Positions 1 to 9,233 of a stretch of 64,000 bases of DNA are shown in pieces; position 1 is the first letter of the stretch, and every line of letters starts with the position of its first letter. The notes beneath the pieces are model-generated. The model did not search any database and was not told the origin of the DNA. It worked only from the letters and a program-made list of their open reading frames with translations. The position numbers and the translations under genes are program-made. The stretch covers positions 24,694,696-24,758,695 of the forward strand of contig OX579638.1 of the NCBI GenBank assembly GCA_951230915.1, read 5' to 3'. The DNA comes from Antitrichia curtipendula. Its lineage: Eukaryota > Streptophyta > Bryopsida > Hypnales > Leucodontaceae.

Positions 1-628
1 CATTGTGCGCTACAAGGCAAGATTGTTGGCCAAGGGCGGTCCCATGCATTGGGCTGCGGTGAAGAGGATCATGCGGTACCTCCAAGGCTCATTGCACTAG
101 TAGAAAATCAGGCCCGATCTGTTGTTTTGGTCGCGTTGATCATCAACAGATTTTTGTTCATGAACAAAAATCTGTTGATGATCAACGCGACCAAAACAAC
201 AGATCGGGCCCGGTTTTCTACTAGTGTTGGAAGCCAAATTGGTGCTTGGAGGGAGGAGTCTTGCATTGGTGGTCTTTTGTGATGCAGATTGGGCAGGAGA
301 TGCAACTGATCGGAGGTCTACATCGGGCTATGTGTTCATGCTTGGAGATGGTGCGCTTTCGTGGAACTCGAAGAAGCAACCGGCCATTGCGTTGGTGAAG
401 AATCCAACTCACCACTCTCGGAGCAAGCACATTGACATTCAACACCACTTCATTCGTGAGAAGGTTGAGAGCAATGTGATCAAAATGAGGTACATACCGA
501 CAGAGCGTATGGTAGCGGATATGTTGACAAAGGCCCTTGCTAAGCCTCGCCACGAAGTTCTTTGCACGGAGATGGGTTTGACATTGTTTGGCAACAAACA
601 AAGTGGGAGTGTTAAGATTAGTGAGTAG
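1..628 (+). pseudogene. Ty1/Copia polyprotein remnant (RT edge, RNase H, 3' end)
   Basis: This is the 3' end of a Copia-type pol frame, entering from the left edge and stopping at TAG 626-628. The start of a reverse transcriptase domain (KARLLAKG, about 14-40) is joined directly to its far end (HWAAVKRIMRYLQG, about 46-88), so nearly all the RT core, including the catalytic aspartates, is missing. An RNase H part follows (DADWAGDATDRRSTSGYVF, 286-342). It jumps from WNSKKQPA straight to KNPTHHSRSKHID, so the usual STEAEY block with its catalytic glutamate is also gone. Both deletions keep the frame. A 132-bp miniature element (95-226) then interrupted it with an in-frame stop. The copy cannot encode working enzymes. 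The family is clear; what lies left of the window is unknown. Confidence 0.88.
95..226. mobile_element. 132-bp palindromic CACTA-type miniature element
   Basis: The element is two 66-bp arms that are reverse complements with only about two mismatches and no spacer; the centre is at 160/161 (TTGTTCA/TGAACAA). It starts CACTAGTAGAAAA and ends TTTTCTACTAGTG, the terminal motif of plant CACTA (En/Spm) elements. It is flanked by the 3-bp direct repeat TTG (92-94 and 227-229), the target duplication length of that superfamily. It carries no gene and would need a transposase in trans. A transcript would fold into one long hairpin, a possible small-RNA source (inference). Confidence 0.9.
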
Positions 629-946
629 AACACTTAGGCACTCATGTGTGAGCTCTATGTATGGGCTTACTTTAGTTAGGAGTTGTTTGTAGCCAACCAA
701 GGTGCTAGTAGAGAGGGACAACCTTATAATAGAATGAAGTGAAGTGAAGATAGAGTGAAGTTAGAGTGAAGTGAAGTTAGAGTAAAGTGAAGTGAAGATA
801 GTGTGAAGTGATATAACCCATAAGGATAGTCATGGTGCTTGTTGGTAGAATAGTATTAAAGAGAAGCCCCTTGCTAGGTTTATTACCCCTTCCATTAACT
901 TGTTGTATTCTCTCTTCATTGCAATATAAGTTCTTTGCTTTCAACA
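610..946 (+). repeat. Candidate 3' LTR of the Copia remnant
   Basis: A purine-rich stretch (AAGTGGGAG, 601-609), as at a Copia polypurine tract, is followed by TGTTAAG. A plausible end lies at TTTCAACA (946), giving TGTT...AACA ends. The stretch contains an imperfect short repeat of AGTGAAG-like units (734-812). The 5' LTR lies outside the window, so the boundaries cannot be confirmed by comparing LTRs. Confidence 0.42.
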
Positions 947-988
947 CTTCCAAGGCCAACTCGTCTTTTGTTGTCTACACAACTGGTA

Positions 989-1239
989 CAATGGACACAT
1001 CTAAAATCGCACCTTGCCTATTATGACTCTACTTACTATACATCTCCAAAATCAATATGCATGTATGTTGAAGAAATGGTTTTAAAACTTCCACCAAAAA
1101 AAACTTTGACCCTTCATAACTTTTGTTTCTGATATCCAAATGTCGCGTTCTTTGGAGCGTTGGAACCTCCTTTCACTTGCCAACAAGAAAGTATGAAAAC
1201 TTGACCAGTTCAATAGTAACTACCTACCTTAAGGCACCT
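989..1239 (+). mobile_element. TA-flanked miniature element, copy A (decayed left end)
   Basis: The core (about 1000-1239) matches the copies at 42501, 43636 and 55061: ACTTTGACCCTT.ATAACTTTTG, then CCAAATGTCGCGTTCTTTGG, then CCTCCTTTCACTTGCCAACAAG. The right end ACCTACCT is followed by TA (1240-1241). The left inverted repeat has decayed, and a TA precedes it at 987-988. No coding capacity. Confidence 0.6.
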
Positions 1240-1241
1240 TC

Positions 1242-2590
1242 GCTTACAGAACGGCTTGTAGAATGTCTGTGAAGTTGTGTATGACGAGAATGGCATCGTC
1301 ATTTGTCAACAACGCTATTTCAATTTTAACCTTGGAACGCCATCAGAACCATTTTGTGGATTCTTGGATGACAATGTGGAGGTCTGTACAGAGATTGGAA
1401 GCTTTTTTCATCCATGCTTTTCTTGTTGACCTTTCATGGTGGGTTATGAAGACTATCCAACCTGAATTTGTAGTCTTGCCAATGTTTGTCTTCATGTAAA
1501 TGAAAAGTTAGTATAAAAAACAGATCACGAAATATGCTATTCTAGTGTATTTTGGAAAATTGTTGTTCCTTGCTCTAAAGCTGAAATTTCTCCACAACAA
1601 TGATATTTTTTGATTTAAAGTCCAACTAACAAAATGAAGGTCATCTACTCTAGTTTCTACTACAATTTGAATTTTGAAAAAATTCCTAATATTGAATATT
1701 TTATTGCAATTTGAACTTTGGATGTATTTTCAATGTCTATTATTTTCTAATTATAGAATGATAAGGAAATTGAGTTTACACCATGATGTCTGTCACTGTA
1801 ATACATACACATGGTGAAATTTTCCGATTTTTTGAAATAATTTTCTATTTGATATGATTTTTCTTTGCTTTCTCTTCAAAAATTCTCAAAAAAATCATTT
1901 TTTCACAGAAAAATCTAAATTTTTTTTATGAAGTAAAGAAGACATGTAATTCCATCTCTGAAAAATAAATATAAATTTTTTCATACATATCTAGTTGCAA
2001 AATGGCAGCAAATTGAGTGATGGCAGTGAGGCTTGAAATCAACGGTCATGGGGCCGTCATTTAGGGGTTAAAGCATCGCCACTCAACGTTTCAAAGGTTG
2101 TTCTTGAACAGTAATTCCACTGTACAGTACAGTACAGTACGTTCTCACGTGCTGTACTGCAGCGTAAATAAAGCTTGGTGTGCTCCAATTTTGCTGATTC
2201 TATTTCTAGTTTATGACCAAATGATTGAGAAGTTTACGCGTTCTCAGTCCATGTTATTAATTCGAAAACTTGCATTTTAAAGAGACCGAATCCTGTATAT
2301 AGGAAGCGAATAGCTTATTACGAATAATAATGTACTAGTACCCCGCCAGAATTTCAGTACTGCGAAATTTCTAGTGTTTGAAATAGAAACATCGAGCTTT
2401 TATCTCCTCCGTGTCTCCATGCACTTCACCCTCTCACTCCGTTTTCAGTTACATTTTATATCTTACTTTTTGTAAAAAAGGAGAGATCAATTAATGATAT
2501 AGTCCAATGTGAGGCACCGCTGTTCAAGCGCAAAAGCACCAGTTACCTTTCAGTTGATAATAGTTGTAACTTTGGACATCGTTATTTTAA
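1242..2590. other. AT-rich intergenic DNA with one lone TTAA-type terminus
   Basis: I see no gene. An isolated terminus like those of the TTAA family (TCATTTAGGGG followed by TTAA, ending 2067/2071) has no recognisable left partner. A short ACAGT repeat lies at 2121-2140. Confidence 0.5.
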
Positions 2591-3515
2591 CCCCTAAAGG
2601 ACCATTGTCCCCTCGGGGGACAAATGGATTTTCGGGCAGGTACCCTACGAGCTGAAATTTTCTCCTGATTTTTTTAAACTTTTTTTGGAGGTAGAAAATC
2701 TGATTAGCTTTATGGGAATATAATTTTTTTCACAATCGGTGCCCGGGAAAAAAAGTTATGCCCAAATAAGCTCAAAACAGGGGTCGAGGGGCAGCAAAAA
2801 AAATTTGCAATTTTTTTTTTTTTTTTTTTCTAATTTTTTTTTCTTGTAGATTATATTTTTGTCTATCTGAAAAGCTTTGATTCATTTCATTTGGATTTTT
2901 TATGAGAATGTTATGGACAAGCTTGTTTTTCGGGCACTTAGAGCATCTTCCTGAAAAAATAACTTGTAGGATTCATTTCTGAATGTAACTTTTATAATTT
3001 TTCAAAAAAAGAAGTTCCACAAGGTTTAGTTTTTTTGCTAGAACAATCTCACCACTGGGATTAGTGATTTTTAATTCCATATAAAAGATATTAATATTTT
3101 AGATTTTCTTTCTATCTTGTACCTACTTCTACTTAACAATTTCTTTAATAATGAAAATTAAGTTTTTTTGGATTTTCTTTTTTCCCCTAGACTCTCAACT
3201 CAATTCTCCACTATAAAGATTAAAAGCTCAAAACTCTGTAGTGCAAAATATTCAAGTTAAAAATGTTCAAAGTCATAAAATCTAGTCCCGCAATGTGCTG
3301 AAAAACTTGTTTTTTTCACTTTAAACGCAGATATCTTGCAATCTGTGCGGTCAAAAATTCTGAAATTTTTTCCATACATTTTCATACTAGTTAGGTATAA
3401 GATCCTACGGTTAGATGTGAAAAAAAAAACAATTTTCAGTTTTTTATACTCTTTGCTATAGAAATGGCAGTTTTGAGTGTTTTTTGGCAGAAAAATGGCC
3501 TTGGTCCTTTAGGGG
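2591..3515 (+). mobile_element. TTAA-flanked non-coding element, family 1 (reference copy)
   Basis: It starts CCCCTAAAGGACCA and ends TGGTCCTTTAGGGG, a 14-bp perfect terminal inverted repeat, with TTAA on both sides (2587-2590 and 3516-3519). The left subterminal region has a small GC hairpin (GTCCCCTCGGGGGAC). The body is AT-rich with a long T tract and no meaningful reading frame. It is uninterrupted, so it serves as the empty-site reference for the nested copies near 43.5-45.6, 54.4-56.4 and 56.5-58.3 kb. PiggyBac-like assignment is inferred from target site and ends only. Confidence 0.78.
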
Positions 3516-3519
3516 TTAA

Positions 3520-4224
3520 AAGATGTCAATTTAAAAAAAATGCAGGTGTTCTTTCGGGTGGCGTTCAGTTGTTGTACCACTCCGTACTAAGTTATTTTTC
3601 TCGCTTTTGAAATGAAATGTTTCTCTGTGTGCCAAATCTAAACAAAACAAAACAATGCAGGTCCCTTGTTTGGCATCCGTTTAATAAACAATAGAATCCT
3701 TTGTATAAGTCAAAAATTTACATATAATAAAATGTGTTGATGAAGGCGCCTGCATTTGCTCAGGTTGCTATTGTTCAGGTAACATTCAAGCTGAAATTAG
3801 CTCCGGTATCTCCATTGTACACGAATTCTTCTCAGCGTTCAAAGTCTCAGGTCAATCTTTTATTTTTGCTAAGGAGACAATGGTCACTTTGATTTGGGAA
3901 AATTCTCATGATTTTAAGTTGTGAATTTTTTTTTAAATCCTCGTGATTTAATTACATTATTCTAGGACGATACTGCAATTTGATTTCAAGGCTTTGTGCA
4001 TGGACAGACCTCCCTGCAAGACTGACACTACAACTATGAACTCAAGGTTCAGTTGGGCCTCGAAGATCATGCTCTACGTCAAATTATTATGAAGGCGAGA
4101 TCGTAGTACTAAATTTCTGAATTGGCAACACTAATCGAAGAGGTGTACAAATTAGATTACATGAAAGTGTATCAATCACATACACGTTGAAACCTCTTCA
4201 CTCTGAAGGGGTGGCCTCAGTGCA
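3520..4224. other. Intergenic, nothing recognised
   Basis: AT-rich DNA between a TTAA element and the promoter duplication. No convincing gene or RNA was seen. Confidence 0.5.
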
Positions 4225-4784
4225 AGGCCGACTCCAAGTCTACTTCCAGGCTTTGCTGCATCAGTCGGCAGGAAAGCTTCGCCTGACGTGCAGGTCAATG
4301 GTATCATAAAAGATAAAAAATCCTTATAAAATTACTTCCAACTCGTTACCAAATAACCCTAATATGCGAGAATTGGTGAATTAGGTTTTTCCATGAATTA
4401 GGGTTTGGAGACATTCGGGTTTGGAAAACTCCTTTGTGGTTCGATCCATCGATGAAGACCAATCACATGGGCGAGGTTTGAAACTATAAGTGAGTGACGA
4501 ACGTCGGGGCACCCCCACATCAATGTAAAGCAGAGACCGAGTCTACTTCCAGGCAGGAAAGCTTCGCAAGAATCAGAAGGAGCTTCTTCCGCCGTGCAGA
4601 TCAGTGATGTGACGAAGGTAAAAATCCAGAACCATAACTTTGAATCTATCACAAATTAAACCTATTACGCGAATGGAGATTGGTGTTTTTAGGGTTTTCC
4701 ATGGATTAGGGTTTGGAGAAATAACTTGTGTTTCGGTCAATCACATGGGCGATCTTTGAAATATTGAGTGAGGAACGTGGGGTG

Positions 4785-4785
<1 letters not shown>
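4225..4785 (+). promoter_or_regulatory. Duplicated upstream region of the phosphatase gene, with telo-box-like motifs
   Basis: Two diverged direct copies of about 280-310 bp lie head to tail. Shared landmarks are GAGTCTACTTCCAGG..GGAAAGCTTCGC (near 4232 and 4538), TTTTCCATGAATTAGGG (near 4386; GGATTAGGG near 4697) and CAATCACATGGGCGA (near 4460 and 4738). Each copy has ATTAGGGTTTGG, the reverse of the plant telo-box AAACCCTAA often found in promoters of growth-related genes. Promoter and 5' leader function is inferred from position just before the ATG. Confidence 0.55.

Positions 4786-4819
<34 letters not shown>
4786..4819 (+). repeat. (CA)n microsatellite just before the start codon
   Basis: An uninterrupted CA repeat of about 17 units ends a few bases before the ATG at 4826, so it should lie in the 5' leader. 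It is probably length-variable. Confidence 0.95.
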
Positions 4820-4825
4820 ATCCAA

Positions 4826-5635
4826 ATGCCGAAATCCTCTGGCGCCTACCCCATGGCCCGCTGCAAGCTCATCCACCTCATCCGCCACGGCCAAGCCACC
4901 CACAACAAAGCCCGCGACGATTTCCCCACTGCCAACGTCTATTCCGATGAAGCCTACTTCGACGCCCCCTTAACCGACCTCGGCTGGACGCAAGCCCAAT
5001 ACGTCCGCGAGCACATCGCCAACACCAACTCCATCCACCCCCAACTCGTCGTCACCTCCCCCCTCTCCCGCGCCATCCAAACAGCCGTCGCCATCTTCGG
5101 CTCCGGGAACCCCCTCTGCCCCTCTGAGTCCCAATCCAACGCCCTCATGCTCTCCAACGTCGCAGGCCTACGCCCAGGCATCTCCTCCGAGGGTTGCCCC
5201 AAGTTCCAAGCGGTCGAATGGTGCCGCGAGTGCACCGGGGAGCACCCTTGTGATCGACGTCGACCCATCTCGCAATTGCAATCGCAGTACCCAGCGATCG
5301 ACTTCTCCGAAATCGTGCATGATGAGGACGTCAATTGGAAAGTGGACAAGAGGGAAAGTGCGGAGGAGGTTCAGTACCGCGCAGAGGCGTTTGCGAATTG
5401 GCTGCTGAATCAAACGGAGCAGAGGATTGCAGTGGTAGCGCACAGTGGGTTCCTCTGGGAGTTCACGAGGCTGTTTGGGGAAGATGTGTCGGAGCAGGTG
5501 AAGAAGGAGTTGCAGGAAGGGTATGGTAATTGCGAAATGAGGTCGATTGTGCTGGTGGACAAGCAAGGCATTGGACAGCCGTTCGGGAGAACAGACTTCC
5601 CTGGGTGCTCAAAAGCTTACTTCCCGGGGCAATAG
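4826..5635 (+). CDS. Phosphoglycerate-mutase-like protein (histidine phosphatase superfamily)
   Basis: One uninterrupted exon gives 269 residues, the usual length of plant phosphoglycerate-mutase-like proteins. The histidine phosphatase signature LIRHGQATHN is at about residues 16-25, with the phospho-accepting His in RHG. The arginine of TSPLSRAIQT is at about 75-84. VEWCRE plus HPCDRR (about 130-146) and YPAIDFSEI..DEDVNW (about 154-171) match the plant subgroup. The second catalytic His is in VVAHSGFLWEF (about 203-213). These residues are intact, so it should be an active phosphatase or mutase; the substrate is not readable from sequence. Most plant relatives are soluble, and I see no clear targeting signal. 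The start at 4826 is the first ATG after the CA repeat; an in-frame ATG at 4853 begins nearer the domain and is the alternative. GC content is far above the flanks. Confidence 0.93.
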   Translation: MPKSSGAYPMARCKLIHLIRHGQATHNKARDDFPTANVYSDEAYFDAPLTDLGWTQAQYVREHIANTNSIHPQLVVTSPLSRAIQTAVAIFGSGNPLCPSESQSNALMLSNVAGLRPGISSEGCPKFQAVEWCRECTGEHPCDRRRPISQLQSQYPAIDFSEIVHDEDVNWKVDKRESAEEVQYRAEAFANWLLNQTEQRIAVVAHSGFLWEFTRLFGEDVSEQVKKELQEGYGNCEMRSIVLVDKQGIGQPFGRTDFPGCSKAYFPGQ

Positions 5636-5771
5636 CAACCGACGTAAACCACTGCCGGGTAACAGAATATTTTTGAATGACAGAACATTTTTGGATGAAA
5701 AATCTGTAATGCTGGATTACACGAGCAAAATTGCGTACGTGAGCAAAATTGCGTAATCGGGCATTACATAT

Positions 5772-5900
5772 AGTGGGATGCCCCCACCACGAGGGCCTCC
5801 TGTCGTGTGAGGCCCTTGCCTCAAGGGCGAGGGCAGGAGCCCGAGCCTGAGGGGCGGGGCGCTCACACGACGGGAGGCTTGTGTGGTGGAGCCTCCCACT
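5772..5900. repeat. GC-rich foldback 3' of the phosphatase gene
   Basis: Two arms of about 40 bp (5772-5812 and 5862-5900) are imperfect reverse complements: CCTCCTGTCGTGTGAG on the left pairs with CTCACACGACGGGAGG on the right, and GTGGGATGCCCCCACCAC with GTGGTGGAGCCTCCCAC. GC content is much higher than around it. It may be a miniature foldback element; I see no clear target duplication. Confidence 0.6.
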
Positions 5901-5942
5901 GCGTTAAGCACGCGGGAGCAGGCCAATTACAGTGCTTGGCAC

Positions 5943-5988
5943 TGGTTATAGTGCCTGGCACCGTAACGAGTGCCAGGCACTATAACCA
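5943..5988. repeat. Perfect 19-bp hairpin
   Basis: The left arm TGGTTATAGTGCCTGGCAC (5943-5961) and right arm GTGCCAGGCACTATAACCA (5970-5988) pair perfectly across an 8-nt loop. A related half copy, CAGTGCTTGGCACTGG, lies just left at about 5930. It is about 310 bp past the phosphatase stop codon. It could be a 3'-end structure or a small foldback. Confidence 0.85.
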
Positions 5989-8903
5989 ATGCATAACGCC
6001 CTATAATGAGGGACTTTTTCCTACAACACCTCATGCCACAGTGCTTAATGGGTGTGGAAACCCTAATTGCAGATCAAAATGCTCTCGCAGAATGAACAGG
6101 AGGATTCCCCACAATGGTTTACGAGTTATGTAAATCACTTGTAGGAAATGTCCACTTGTCCAATGTATTTCCTAGGCAGGTTCTGTGTTGTAATGTCGGA
6201 TTATACGATGTTGTCCCCGCAATTGGGCATTATAGATTTTACATCCAACATCAAATACTCATCCCAAATTTTCAACCAATGTTGTTGATTTCATGCAGCA
6301 GTTTACGTTGGGCATTGCACCAATGATTGGATCTCCTCATCAGGCTCCACCCTCCTTGTCAACTGATTTTTTGGCGCAATGCCCTCCTCTACAGGCATTG
6401 CCCTATACATTCAATTTTAAAATTGGGTTTTGATGGAGTTTGATGTTGTATTTTTTTGTATTATTTCTAGTTAAGCTTTCCTCTAACAATCTATGTACAA
6501 ACTTGGAGAAACATTACGATTAACTTTGATAACTGACCCATTTTTCTCACTTGGATGCATCTTATTTTTTAGAGTTTTTTTGGTTGGTAAAGTAATGGCC
6601 TATTCAAAAAATTGGTTGGAGTCCAAAGGAATGGAGTGTTTTCATTGGATCTTTGCTATTCTGGATCCATAGCTATCTTCCAATCAAAACACTCCATTTT
6701 TCTAGGGTCCAACTCAAAGTTTTTGATGTATATATGCCCTAAGGTCTCCATTCACAGGCATACAATAATGGAGAGGTTCCATTCATCATACAAGTAAACT
6801 TTGAACCTTTGCCTACAACTATCCACTTATAAGAGTTAAGCAAGTTTGTCCTATTAATTAGATCCCCTAATATCAAAAATAAATAAATAGATCTATTGAC
6901 GTGTGCCCTTGCAATTTTTCCACTCTCTCAAAAAATTAAAATTAAAAAATACTTCGATATATAGTACAATGTATGGAATATTGATATGGCATACAATATT
7001 GGATAATGTATATACATACAAATTTAATTGTAATTAGATATAGTTTAGAAAAATACATATATGATTGCGGAGGTAGGGAGTGGGGCCTGCAATGAAAAAA
7101 TATAGTTCACTAGTGGAAGATTAATTAAATAATATTGAGTGGGTAGTAAGCTAATCCATTACTATCCTACGTATGCAAAAACTCAATTATTATATATACG
7201 TTACTACACAACCTTTCCTTGCAACAATCTAAAAAATTGCACCATTTAAAATTTTGCTCATTTATTTTTTGAATCTACAAAACAATTGCAAAAAAACAAT
7301 TGTCAATAGATCAAGTATTTTTACAATTAGCACATTTCAAAGCTCAAATGTATGGTCCACAGAGACTCTTATATACTATATGGTTAATAGAGATTCTACC
7401 TTGGTTCCTTGGAATGCATGGAGACAAGAAAAAAAAAAGATGAAATCTTGCACAATAATCTATATATGCAATTTCATCTATAAATTTGCCTATTATTAGT
7501 AACTTTCATCCAAACACTAAGGACTCTATTTATTTTTAGGAAAAGGATTTGGCATTTTCATTTTATCTTTCACCCCTTTCTTCTAAATTTAAGGAAGTCA
7601 AACCAAAATCAAATAAGATTGTAGCTCAAATTTATGAATTAAAAAATTATTGTTTGGGTGACTGCAAAATGAACTATGATAAGGTAGCATGGAAGAATGC
7701 CATTTCACTGTCATAAACCTTTGCTAAAAAGATGAAAATTAAATGAAGGTTTGGAGGTTTGGTTGGATGATCTTGGAATGCTTGGTCTTGAGGGCAAATA
7801 ATAAAACTCGATAATTGTGCCAAAGAAGGGAACTTAGAAATATATTGAAGATTTTTGAACAATAGTTTATAGTGAAAGTAGATAACTATTAGGTGAAATA
7901 ATATGCCAAGTGAAGAGAATGGCAAAGGATGTTAATTCCATAAGAAGATAATAATTTTCATGTTATTGGATGTAACTTCAAAGACTGAATTATGTTCAAT
8001 CATTTTCAACCAGGGGTACTTTAATGCCAATGTTATACAATGTTTTTTTTTAAGATTTTAATATCTTAACACTCTTATTTCATAGAACAAGTGGGTAAAA
8101 ACTTGTTGAAGAAGTCAATTTCAAAAATTACTTACAAACGCATTTAGTGATTGTGGATGAGGAGAGAGGGAAAATTGTGGTAGTAGTTTGGAAGGAAAAA
8201 AAAACTTATTGTGTTTAATCTTTTTAATAACTTGCATGTTGTGGAGCATCAATTGAGAGGTCTCATACTCACTAATTGATAATAGAGCATGTCAAAGTAG
8301 AAATGTTTTTAAAACAATAGTTGTGAATTGTTTTTTTGAAGTTGGAGCAGCTTAAGTATGTTTAGAAAGAAAATTAATAACTTTGATCCTAAAATCCCTC
8401 TCTCTAACTCTTTGAAAACTTGAGACATTACATTTGGATTTGAATTTTATATGAACTTGTATTTTTCCTCCTTAGATTATACTTTAAATAAAAGATCATA
8501 TTTATGTAGTTTATATTTTTATATTTTAGTTTAAACTTTGAACTTGAAAATATCAAAACATACTATGTGTATCACAAGTGATGTGAATATAATTACTTAG
8601 AGAATAATTTTCAATATTGGAAGTAAATACTATTCAAACAAGTTTGGCAATATGCCACTTGACGCTCCTAAATGTTTTTCAAAAGCTAATTTAAACCTTT
8701 TAGGAAACTAGAAATTTTGCCTCATTTTCTTTGGGCAATTTTCTTCTAAAAATTTCTTGTTGTAAAGTTTGTTTTATAATACAACATTGTTGACCAATAT
8801 TGGGGTTCACTTTTGCTTCTCCGAATGAGGGAAACCCCTAACATAATCATTTATGAGAGGGCCACTGAAGTTGGTTGATGAATTAAATGTAATTGAACCC
8901 ATG
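5989..8903. other. AT-rich intergenic DNA
   Basis: I see no gene. It contains the foldback listed separately at 6608-6722. The last stretch (about 8840-8903) is related to the dispersed repeat at 48.8 kb and is the left flank of the PIF/Harbinger insertion. Confidence 0.5.
6608..6722. mobile_element. Small foldback, candidate miniature element
   Basis: The left arm (6612-6648, GGAGTCCAAAGGAATGGAGT..TCATTGG) pairs imperfectly with the right arm (6679-6722, CCAATCAAAACACTCCAT..GGGTCCAACTCAAAG). Only about 30 bp separates them. Boundaries and target duplication are unclear. Confidence 0.5.
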
Positions 8904-8910
8904 TAAGGGC

Positions 8911-9121
8911 GGCTTCACACTATGGCCGACCAAGTCAAGAGGCCGTGGGATTGAGTGGCCAAACTTTTGGTAAGAGTCCAAAGAAATGGGCAATAAATGA
9001 TAGGATTTTGAACCTTTGGTTGGCCATAGTGTGAAGCCTCCAAAGGCCAAGCTCAAAGTCCAAGCCCTTGGCAATGAACTCCCACGGCCTTTCAACTTGG
9101 CCAGCCATAGTGTGAAGCCTC
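8911..9121. repeat. Subterminal copies of the Harbinger end motif
   Basis: The motif GGCTTCACACTATGGCC of the left terminus recurs in inverse orientation at 9022-9041 and 9104-9121. The first and last copies extend into an inverted repeat of about 45 bp (GGCCGTGGGA at 8941; CCCACGGCC at 9081). Such repeats are plausible transposase-binding sites (inference). Confidence 0.75.
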
Positions 9122-9233
9122 AAAAGGCAAAGTCCAAAGTCCAAACCCATACCATTTGATTTGGCTTGTATCCACAATTTTTCATATAAGTAATCCTACA
9201 ATTTCTAAAATATTTCTCTCACCTTCTCTAACC

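Noticed and set aside
5168..5566. Minus-strand open frame inside the phosphatase gene
   Set aside because: It is antisense to an intact catalytic protein and is explained by its codon pattern.
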